Below are positions 1 to 7,621 of a stretch of DNA of 10,596 bases, piece by piece (the stretch's first letter is position 1; each line of letters begins with the position of its first letter). The notes below the pieces were generated by a model, which searched no databases, was not told the DNA's origin, and saw only the letters and a program-made list of their open reading frames with translations. The position numbers and the translations under genes are program-made. Source of the stretch: Clavulina sp. PMI_390 (taxonomy: Eukaryota > Basidiomycota > Agaricomycetes > Cantharellales > Hydnaceae); assembly GCA_015039315.1 (NCBI GenBank), contig WIDE01000027.1:19992-30587 (forward strand), given 5' to 3'.

Positions 1-63
1 TTCGCCGAGTGGTCGGAAGAATATTGCAGCGACAATTCAGTGGTAGGGTTAATTCCCAAACTA

Positions 64-551
64 TGACGCGGGTTCAGTATTCACCGGCGGCTCCACTAAA
101 AGCCTGCAAGTACACCACCTGTCTGCTGGATGATCTGGCGGATTACGCGGTTCGTTGACGTGTCGAGTCATCTGTGACAAGTATATTTTGGCAGATGATG
201 AAGACAAGAATCATGGAACAAAGGGTCTATAATATTCAGACTTGACGCTCAAAAATGCCAGGATGGCGAATATTAGTACTTGCTTCGAGGCGTAAGGGCG
301 CGATCGTGTGTAATTGCTTGGCGGGAAAGGAGAAAAAGACAGCGTGAGAAAAAACTGGCTGATGTGACCGAATTCCGAGCAACTTGAACTTTGCGGCCAT
401 CCCACACACGATGACCCACCACAGTGTTTTGGTACATGCACTTCTCTATGACGCTCAGCCGCCGCCGCACGGCGCCGTGATCGAGATGTGGAGAGGCCAA
501 ATTGACAACCCCTGCATGACGCTTCGATGCATACTATACAGTAGTGCGTCA
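64..551. promoter_or_regulatory. Cluster of TGACG cores upstream of the first transporter
   Basis: Six TGACG cores lie within about 490 bases: forward at 64, 156, 243, 449 and 517, and reverse (CGTCA) at 547-551. Five of the six are the hexamer TGACGC (or GCGTCA), and the copy at 156 is TGACGTG. The last two form an inverted pair about 23 bases apart. TGACG is the half-site recognised by ATF/CREB-type bZIP factors, so stress-type control of the downstream pump is possible. That role is inference. The equivalent region of the second transporter (10123-10596) shows no TGACG core. The rest of 1-632 holds no gene I can support. Confidence 0.3.
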
Positions 552-632
552 AGGAGTCATTATGTTTCCAGACTGGCGTGAGTTTTCGTTGCGAAGGAAA
601 CTTTTGGTGCATACTGACAGGCGCATCTACCT

Positions 633-640
633 TATATATA
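633..640 (+). promoter_or_regulatory. TATA box of the first transporter gene
   Basis: TATATATA lies 129 bases before the ATG at 769. A pyrimidine-rich stretch follows (about 665-760), as is usual around fungal transcription starts. I see no ATG between the box and the proposed start codon, so no upstream ORF is expected in the leader. Confidence 0.6.
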
Positions 641-768
641 GAGAAATTGAGCCTCTGAAGGCCCCTCCGCTTGCCTCCAGCACTCTTGGACCTTCTCCCT
701 AACCCCATCAACTTTGGGTTTATCAACCCAGTTACTCGGCTGTCCGCTCTTTTGTTGCGAATACCCTC

Positions 769-3257
769 ATGTCGGCTGATCTAAAGGGGGAGATGGATCC
801 CAATGCTGAAAAGCCTGCGGTCGAAACTGGGCGAACCTCTTTGGACACAAAAGTCCAGTCGGACGCATCAGCGATGGTTGATATCGAGGCGAGCCCCGAG
901 GTGAAGGTTGTGGAGCAAATTCGTTGGTTATCAGGGCGCAAGTTGATGATTGTGCATACTGCTATGCTTCTCTCGTCAGTTTCTTCTTCACTCCTTGGTG
1001 ATGCTGCCACTGACTGAATGGTTGGTTCAACTTTCGTGATACACTGGTGTGATTCGAACACGATACTGCTCCATGTTGTCAACTCGTCAATACTCAACAG
1101 CGTCTTGCTTATTGCGGTTGACCAGTCAATTGGTCAGTCCACTAATCCCTTCAGTCGTGTCTATTACCGACGACCTCTATCTTCATGACGTTCAGTGGCG
1201 ACTGCTTTGCCTCATATTGTCTCTCAGTTCAATGCGCTTGACCAGGCTGCGTGGGTTGCCACAGCGTATTTCCTCACTCAGGTATGGCAATCACCCCCAA
1301 CTCCGTCTTGGCCTCTTCTTCCGGCCACCGTTGCCCGTTTCAGGCTGCATGACTCAAGAGCGTGAGAACTGATTCAGCTACTTTTCTTCTTCATCACGGC
1401 CTTCGTCGATCTCCATGCCCATGCCCGTATCTCCTGACTCCGCACCCTCTCCGGCGGTACGGTAATGACCTGGTGATCGACGGGATATTGTGCTCCATAG
1501 GCCGGTTTCATCCTATTTTTCGGAGCTGTGCTCTCTATTGCGCCAACCAAATATGTCTTCCTCGTCGCTGTATCCCTCTTTGAGCTCGGCTCGCTCGTCT
1601 GCGGTGTCGCTCCCAACATGAACACGCTCATCTTTGGTCGTGCACTTGCCGGAGTTGGTGCAGCAGGCATTTTCGGGGCGTGTTTGGCAATTATTGCGGA
1701 GGTTTGCCCGCTCGAGAAGAGGGCCGCGCTCATGGGTAGCTTTGGAGGCATGTTTGCGATCGCGAGTGTGATGGGTCCTCTGCTTGGTGGTGTATTCACC
1801 GATAAGGTGTCATGGAGGTGGTGTTTCTACATCAATCGTACGTCACAGCGTCTCTCTATCAATGGGTCTCACGAGCCCAACTAAAATGGCTCCCCTACCG
1901 TCCCTATACTTCCGTTGCGGCCTGACACATTTAGTTCCCATCGGTGGGATCTCACTAGCCGTCATTGTTGTCTTCCTCAAGGGTGGCCACTCCGCACTAA
2001 ATGCCGCGAAAGATGAAAACGAGACCACACTTCAACGGTGGTTGAGGCTGGACTGGTTCGGCGCGCTCATCTCCCTCGGCTTTATTGTATCCCTCCTCTT
2101 GCCCCTCCAGTGGGGTGGTAACACAAAATCTTGGAAGGATGGCAGTGTGAGTCTCCTTGTCATTGATTTATCCCTACTTTTGCTCATCGATACCCAAATC
2201 CTTGACTCGTATTTGCAGGTCATTGCCTTATTTGTCGTCTTTGGCGTTATTTTCGGATTCTTCCTTGCGTGGCAGTACTACCTCAAGGATCGTGCGCTCC
2301 TACCCCTCAAGCTCCTCAAGAATAGGACCCAGATTGGATGCTCGATGGCTGTGTTCTGGCTCATGCTGAGCTTCCTTGCTGGCGTCTACTATCTGCCGCT
2401 ATATTACCAGGCGAATGTGCGTCTGTTCTCCTGTTTTGAAATATATATTCTGCTTCACTCGGATTTGGGCATCAAACGCTTACCTGGTCCCTACTTCTCG
2501 AAATAGGGTCACTCTGCTACGCGTTCTGGTATTGATATCCTCCCCTTCATGATGATGACTGTTGCTGGCACCATGATCTCCGGAACGGCCATCACCATCA
2601 CCGGCAATTATCTCCCCTGGCTCGTCGCCTGCCCCCCACTCAGCGCTATACGCTCAGGCTTACTCTACACAATGGACGTGCACACCCCCAAGGCGAAACT
2701 CATCGGGTACCAGATCCTCTACGGATTCGGACTCGGTGGCGCATTCCAAACGACGTTCATTGCCATTCAGGCCGAGTACAACCATAACGAGTCCATGATT
2801 CCTAAAACGACCGGCATTGTGACGTTCTCGCAGCTAGTCGGCGGCGCCATTGGAGTTGCTATTGCAGGCACAATCTTCTCGAATCAATTGGTCACGGAGC
2901 TGCACAAATATGCGAGCGGACTAGACCCGACAATTGCCACGAAGGTTAGGCAAAGTGTTACATACATTTTCACTCTCCCTGTCGAAGAACAAGCTCCGGT
3001 CATCCAAGCGTATTCGAGGGCAGTCGGCTTTGTGTTCCTCATGGGTATTCCTGCGGCGATCTTCTCGTCGTTGAGTTCGCTGTGAGTCATTACTCCTCTC
3101 TTCATCTCTGACGTGCAGAAACACCATCGGCCTTGTCATCATATCTCGTTCTTCCAAAATACTGATCAAAGTCTCACTCTTTCCCTATCATGTTCCCAGG
3201 CTTGTTCGCTCGCACGACATCCGCAAGATGAATTTGGCTGGTGGCGGAGGTGCATGA
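769..3257 (+). CDS. DHA2-type MFS multidrug/toxin efflux transporter, copy 1 (8 exons)
   Basis: Spliced as 769-974, 1101-1132, 1196-1281, 1501-1837, 1935-2146, 2219-2416, 2507-3081 and 3200-3257, it gives 567 residues. All introns are GT-AG, and the first two donors are GTCAGT. It probably exports small molecules across the plasma membrane by proton antiport, with 14 helices after a polar N-tail of about 58 residues. Visible signatures are VDQSIVATALP in helix 1 (D76), RALAGVGAAG in helix 4 (R155), MGPLLGG in helix 5 (motif C, 199-205), SWRWCFYINLPIG at 212-224, and a long loop between helices 13 and 14. Motif A is degenerate: GAVLSIAPTK at 116-125 replaces the usual GxLaDxxGRK. Helix 11 carries PP at 400-401 and R406, where the second copy has GP..G residues. 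Reading past the donor at 3082 gives an early stop at 3083-3085, but splicing restores a tail matching the second copy. TM limits are estimated by eye. The substrate is unknown. Confidence 0.93.
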
Positions 3258-3371
3258 TTCAATTGCTATTCTTGCATGCGCTGTTCATGCACCGGATCTG
3301 CTCTCCATCTTTGTCGTTACTCTAGTCAAGATAGATATACCTGCGCTACTGCTTATATGTCTTGGCAAGAA

Positions 3372-3377
3372 AATAAA
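3372..3377 (+). terminator. Putative poly(A) signal of the first transporter
   Basis: AATAAA lies 115 bases after the stop codon at 3255-3257, in an A-rich stretch. The distance fits a fungal 3' UTR. I saw no equally good hexamer after the kinase or the second transporter. Confidence 0.45.
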
Positions 3378-3421
3378 GTCGAACCTCACAAAGCGTAAAA
3401 GACCAAGCTGACCTACTAGTG

Positions 3422-3830
3422 CTATATCTCTACCCGAAAGGATTCGAGTATTGCTGCAGGCTTGATGGCGGTTATGTGGGCGACGACATCTTTCACGTGG
3501 CCATCATGTAAGGTCCCAGCCTGCCTGGGATGTACATTGGCAGGATTTCGGAATAGATCAGATTCCGCCCATCCAGCTCTTCCGTGTATCCACAGCAGTG
3601 GGGTGAGAGAACCGTAAAGGGAAGATAAGAGCTGGTGCGCGTGCGGATTTCTATTCCCAAGGGCCTCACTGACTCTCAAAGACGAACTGTGCCTGGTCTA
3701 GGTCACGCAAGAGCAGGCTCTCGGGAATCCGTGAAGGATCCAGAAATGAAGCTGAAGAACTGTTTTCTTCCCCGTTTTTAAAATGATCTTTGTGATCTCG
3801 GCTGCAGTGCTTTTCGTATGTTCCACTTAC
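3422..3830 (-). pseudogene. Possible decayed gene in two adjoining frames
   Basis: On the minus strand, 3830-3666 is open without a start codon and reads as polar protein-like sequence, including the run LDPSRIPESLLLRDLDQAQF. It stops at 3668-3666. An overlapping frame is open for 85 codons from about 3676 to a TAG at 3424-3422 and continues in similar style, with runs such as LFRNPANVHPRQAG and DGHVKDVVAHI. The change of frame near 3670 looks like a frameshift. A 52-base intron with a poor GTCTTT donor and a CACCAG acceptor could also join the two parts. I do not recognise the family. Chance open frames are a real alternative. Confidence 0.25.
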
Positions 3831-4339
3831 TCAACTTTCACTTGTATCTAAGCACAGTCCAGTCTCACAGCACTTATTGTGTGCCAGCAGTCTCTTTGTT
3901 CTTAATTGAAGATGCTTATTGATCGTGACTACTCACATCATGCCATGTAATCGCATCCGTGGATTATTTCACAGCTACTGATAAGACGCACTGTGCCTAA
4001 CTTGATTTGTACATGCATTTGGCCTGTCTAGCCTTAAGAGGTGAGCATGGCTCCCGTTAGTGGCAAGAACTACCTCGCGCTTCAAGACACATGGACAAAA
4101 GCTCCTGCAGATCAGGTGGCTTTGACCCGACATGCTTTTGCCTCAAGGTCCCCGAAGCAATTCCACGATGTGGGTGGAAAGCATGAGGACTGCATGCATT
4201 GTAGGCATGGGACTGGGACGGCTATTCCCTTTATGTCAGCTGGGTGTTAGTGACAACGCGAAGCAATCAGGTATATATAACTGTACCACAAGACCGTGGT
4301 CTCATACTAGTGTTATGACATTGGGGTGGTCATCTCTTG

Positions 4340-4363
4340 CTATGGGTTGATTATAGCCCATAG
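4340..4363. repeat. Short inverted repeat (hairpin)
   Basis: CTATGGG at 4340-4346 is matched by CCCATAG at 4357-4363, with a 10-base loop. A second small palindrome, AGACC-GT-GGTCT, lies just before it at 4291-4302. Neither is followed by a T-run or attached to a gene. No function is claimed. Confidence 0.4.
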
Positions 4364-4621
4364 GCTCAAAATGACGACACAATATAGGCATACAGCCCAG
4401 GAAAAGGTCAATAAAGGAAATGTAAGAATATGAAAAGGCCATGGATTCTTGGAGTGATATGATGTCAGACGATGTCTCCGTCAAGAGGGAAGGTCAGGGA
4501 TTTGTCCTTTGATTTCTCGCGGTGCAATCAGTCGGCATCTAACTTGCGGGGCTCAAAATGTATTGCTGCGTAGCATGGCGCAGGGATGGATATAGGGTCT
4601 GGGCGGCCAACTCCGAGAAAA

Positions 4622-4879
4622 CTACAACTCCTCCCCACCTTCAAGGTCGAACATCGTAACCTCGTGTCTGTCCATCATCTCCGAGTCGCACGCCTCATCC
4701 AGGACTCGTCGCCACAGAGCCTGTGCATCGTATTGCCAGAATGTCTCTCGCACCTTGCATCAAGTGACAGCCGCCAGCTTCGTTTCCCTCCTCGACGCAG
4801 AATAACACTGTACAGGCAATGATGCATCCCGACGCGTCCTTTTGATCAATTGATTTCGTTGTGACGCAGATCTCTCCAT
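4622..4879 (-). other. Weak minus-strand ORF fragment, acidic C-terminus
   Basis: From 4753 down to a TAG at 4624-4622 the minus strand has 43 open codons with a protein-like, acidic ending (for example WRRVLDEACDSEMMDRHEV, then LEGGEEL). A candidate 60-base intron (donor GTACAG, acceptor GCAAG just before 4753) would join it to an ATG at 4879-4877, giving about 66 residues. The other frames here are also partly open, including a 116-codon one, so frame choice is uncertain. The family is not recognised. It could be a small gene, the last exon of a decayed one, or chance. Confidence 0.2.
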
Positions 4880-5064
4880 CCTTCCCTAGTCGCATATGTG
4901 GCTGGTGCCACGACCGAGTCACGGGTACAGAGGGTAGCCCAGCTATCCGGGTGGTAGCACGAGGTATCCGCATTGAAGTCATCTCTAATTCATTTTCCGA
5001 CTGACATCTCACTGTCTCCAGCTGCCATATACTAATGAAGCCCACTCGCGCAAGGCTCTGACTC

Positions 5065-5070
5065 TATAAA
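5065..5070 (+). promoter_or_regulatory. TATA box before the small membrane-protein candidate and kinase
   Basis: TATAAA lies 75 bases before the ATG at 5145, a good spacing for the small-protein candidate. If that candidate is not a gene, the box could serve the kinase with a leader of about 400 bases. Another TATA-like run (TATAAG) at 5341-5346 lies closer to the kinase start. Confidence 0.4.
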
Positions 5071-5144
5071 GCTTGGATTTCGTCTCATCCACTTGATGAT
5101 CCCGACATAATTAGACCACCCGCTTTGGGTATCTGCTTCCTCTT

Positions 5145-5510
5145 ATGGTGCTCAAGTTAGATCTTGATGAACGTCAACTCCCAAGGCCCTCATTCATGAG
5201 GAAAACCGCCACACCTCCTTGGTACAGCATCTCTCCAAGCTTATCACTTGCCACGACCTATGCCGCGCTGTGCGCAACATTTCTGTCAACACGCGTAGTT
5301 AGCGTGGAGGAATTCCATGAACCGCAAACCTGGTGTACAATATAAGTACTGATAGGAATAATACGCTTACTTTCCCTCAGTGCCACATTCACCCTAGTTT
5401 CAAACTATATTGCTGAATCCCCTTTGCTTTGGGGGTCCCTTGAAGCCGCTCTATTGGCTCTGCTAATACTGGCCTCATCAATAATCGTGACAAACAACCC
5501 CCCTTATTAG
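5145..5510 (+). CDS. Possible small membrane protein, two exons
   Basis: Proposed exons are 5145-5332 and 5381-5510, with a 48-base intron (donor GTGTAC, acceptor CCCTCAG), giving 105 residues. The N-terminal half is polar, then becomes moderately hydrophobic around SLATTYAALCATFLS. The second exon ends with a clear membrane-helix candidate (LLWGSLEAALLALLILASS, then IIV), closing with TNNPPY and TAG at 5508-5510. That stop lies six bases before the kinase ATG. A TATAAA box 75 bases before the start supports transcription. I do not recognise a family. Weak points are the non-ideal donor, the short length, and an antisense frame that is also open across exon 2. It could instead be kinase leader sequence. 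Confidence 0.3.
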
Positions 5511-5516
5511 GATTCA

Positions 5517-7210
5517 ATGGCTGATAAACAGCTTGCTCTGCGTTCCTTAGCTGGACTTGGACAGGTTATGAATCTGGGATCTTTTGCGGGGATAAATCGC
5601 TGGCTTGAGAATCTTACTGAAGGAGCATCGCCAGTCATGCCTTTTATTAAACTGAAATCTTGGTGGGTAAGTTTACGTCCGATCCCTCATTTATGTTCGA
5701 CTAGTATTCACAGCATGGGCTTGGAACACTATCCACTTGAAGAGGGGCCCAACGCAACCCGAAGATCAGGTATGTTCTAGATGTATACGCTCTCTCGCGG
5801 CATGAGTTAATGACCTTCTAGCCAGCCAAGCCTGAAAAATCCAAGACTGATGTACCAACGATTCCCAGTGAAATACGGGAAAGTCTTGGTATCGATAAGG
5901 ATGCTGACATATCTGCACTCCTCCAGAATGGTCAGATGGATCTTCTTGATAGAACATATAACGTACGTAGGATATAGATAAGATGATGAGGCTGCTAAGC
6001 TCATCCTAGCAATTCTTTCTCAGGTCCTTAAAGCTGGTTCAGATGCCACCAAGCGTCCCTTGGTTTTTCGGTGCTTGCAGGACTTTTGCTACTACTTCAA
6101 CTCTCTCCCAAAAGACTTCCAAGTTCGTCACGTCAGCTTCTCGAGGGCGGTACCGATGGGACGGGGAGGAGAGGCCACAACTTATCGTGGCCAAATGGCT
6201 GGACAAGAAGTCGTAGTTCGTGAAATGTTTCTAACTGCAAAAGAGTGGAGCGAGCCTGGCGGTCAAGAAGTTGCTAGGGTAAGCACTTCAGTTCGACTCT
6301 GGCCTCACTGTTTCGTTGCTCACCACTAGGTTCGGCATAGCTTGTGCATCGTGAGGCCATTACCCATTCCCAACTAAACCACAACCACATTCTTCCCTTT
6401 AAGGGGGTCTATCATGAGAGTATTGACTCGCCTCCGCTGACTATTGTGCCATATATCGACGGAGGCTCGCTACAGAGCGTACTTACGCCGAAAGAATTGC
6501 TCAGTATGGACAGTTTTAAACAGATTGTGGGTTTCTAGCCAATCTTACCACGCGGTTACCGTCTTCATTAATATCTCGCTCTTGGTGTCCAATAAGCTGA
6601 TTGGGATCAATAAGGGAGTCGGTTATCTCCACTCTCGTCAGCCGCCGGTGATTCACGGAGATCTTCATCCTGTAAGCGGAGAATCTCTGATATTGACTTG
6701 AGCGGAAAGTAATTTACATGGCTTCAGGGCAATGTTCTACTTGACAAGTATCAACAGCCCTACTTGTGTGATTTTGGGCTCAGCCGCGTCCGCCATGAGG
6801 TCTCTCGGACGCGGACCCAACGGCAAGATGGTGGCAGCACACGGTTTTCAGCTCCAGAACTCACTAGTAGTCCTGCAGACAAGTTCCGCACTACTTCGCA
6901 AAGCGATATCTACGCTCTTGCTATGCTTACATACAATATGTGGACCGGCCAAAAACCATTCTCTGAGATTGAACTAGAGTGGCAAGTGGCTTTGACATCA
7001 GTTCAAGGCGGGCGGCCAAGGCGGCCGACAGCTTCGACTGCTCATGTTAATCTGGCAGAAGGAGTTGAAGCAGCTTTTTGGAGGTTACTTCAAGAAATGT
7101 GGGCGCAGGACCCGTCCAAGCGCCCCGTCAGCGACATCGTTTTGTCGCGCTTCGAGAAGATATTTGAGGGGACTGTATCGTTTGAACACGAAGGATGCAT
7201 CATTATGTGA
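5517..7210 (+). CDS. TKL-like protein kinase with C-terminal CaaX box (7 exons)
   Basis: Proposed exons 5517-5662, 5714-5769, 5826-5962, 6024-6278, 6341-6526, 6597-6671 and 6728-7210 give 445 residues. The kinase domain spans about 150-430. It shows the glycine loop MGRGGEATTYRG (158-169), alpha-C Glu203, catalytic loop HGDLHPGN (280-287, D282 and N287 kept), CDFGLSR (DFG 300-302), FSAPEL (APE 327-329) and SDIYALAM (D345). Two usual lysines are replaced: the beta-3 Lys is Arg179 (EVVVRE) and the catalytic-loop Lys is His284. Activity is therefore plausible but not certain. The last four residues are CIIM, a good farnesylation signal, suggesting membrane attachment. The N-terminal 150 residues match nothing I know. 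The kinase exons from 6024 on are secure. The first two introns are not: intron 1 is 51 bases, in frame, without a stop, and may be retained (462 residues). Confidence 0.85.
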
Positions 7211-7543
7211 AAGGAAATAGAAATATCGACTAGTTTATATGCCTCATCAGTATAGTAACTTCTGCCTACTCGTTGCTAACGATATAACGTGTGAATTAAC
7301 ACAGCAGGCCTCTTTACCATGGGCGAGCCAATCAGCGTCCAATTCTTCCTCCCGCTCTTATGCTCTCTATTATGCGGGTTGATATGGATCCTACTATATT
7401 GTTCAGCGGTCGGTCTAATGATTGGGTGTATATCATCTAAAAATACAGACGAGTCTCCAGTGCAGAAGAAGACCGAAGGCATCCAAGATACGAAGAACCA
7501 AGACGATGACAGAATAGATATGAGCGTCAACGGAGCTCATACA
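7211..7543. other. Shared 3' region of the converging kinase and transporter genes
   Basis: The 333 bases between the kinase stop and the minus-strand transporter stop must hold both 3' UTRs. I see no AATAAA on either strand. The only structure is the hydrophobic plus-strand ORF starting at 7319. The minus-strand open frame at 7530-7276 lies after the transporter stop and is treated as 3' UTR. Confidence 0.5.
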
Positions 7544-7621
7544 TTAAGCGCCACCCCCTGCTGTTACATTCATCTTTCGGATGTCGTGGCGGCGAACAAG
7601 GCTATAGGGAAGACGTTATGA
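7319..7621 (+). CDS. Possible small single-helix membrane ORF, antisense to a transporter end
   Basis: This single open frame of 100 residues starts at an ATG in strong context (ACCATGG). A very hydrophobic segment at about residues 9-37 (FFLPLLCSLLCGLIWILLYC, then SAVGLMIGC) is followed by a charged tail rich in K, D and E. It lies 109 bases after the kinase stop on the same strand. Its last 78 bases are antisense to the final exon and last intron of the second transporter. No family is recognised. It may be chance sequence in the shared 3' region of two converging genes; the C-terminal part in particular may be only a shadow. Confidence 0.22.
   Translation: MGEPISVQFFLPLLCSLLCGLIWILLYCSAVGLMIGCISSKNTDESPVQKKTEGIQDTKNQDDDRIDMSVNGAHTLSATPCCYIHLSDVVAANKAIGKTL

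Larger units (their letters stand above)
3258..5144. other. Long intergenic stretch, no firm gene
   Basis: About 1.9 kb between the first transporter and the next plus-strand candidate. Apart from the transporter's 3' UTR it holds only short open frames, no recognisable transposon and no convincing RNA gene. Two minus-strand stretches (around 3422-3830 and 4622-4879) read like protein but are split between frames or very short, and are listed separately. An isolated TATATATA at 4272-4279 has no supported gene on either side. The stretch may contain decayed genes. Confidence 0.5.

Noticed and set aside
1..60. tRNA-like start (GCCGAGTGGTCGG followed by GGGTTAATTCCC)
   Set aside because: The first box resembles an A box, but the B-box-like part lacks the C and purine of the TTC-R-A core, the anticodon stem is poor and the acceptor stem is cut by the window edge.
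211..726. Minus-strand open frame of 171 codons upstream of the first transporter
   Set aside because: It covers the TATA box and leader of copy 1, has low-complexity Arg/Ser/Ala-rich content and no recognisable domain. Probably chance.
1044..1062. B-box-like GTTCGAATC on the minus strand (another on plus near 10039)
   Set aside because: One lies inside a transporter intron, the other inside a coding exon. Neither has a paired T stem or an A box at the right distance.
1374..1799. Minus-strand open frame antisense to exon 4 of copy 1, with a similar antisense frame in copy 2 (9092-9370, +)
   Set aside because: The two antisense readings resemble each other only because the sense codons are conserved. 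They are shadows of the transporter exons.
2157..2369. Plus-strand 70-codon frame over intron 5 and exon 6 of copy 1
   Set aside because: Wrong frame for the conserved transporter protein; explained fully by the spliced model.
4272..4279. TATATATA in the intergenic stretch
   Set aside because: No supported gene start follows at a sensible distance on either strand, so I do not call it a promoter.
7276..7530. Minus-strand 84-codon frame after the stop of copy 2
   Set aside because: It lies downstream of the transporter stop codon, has no domain and is best taken as 3' UTR.
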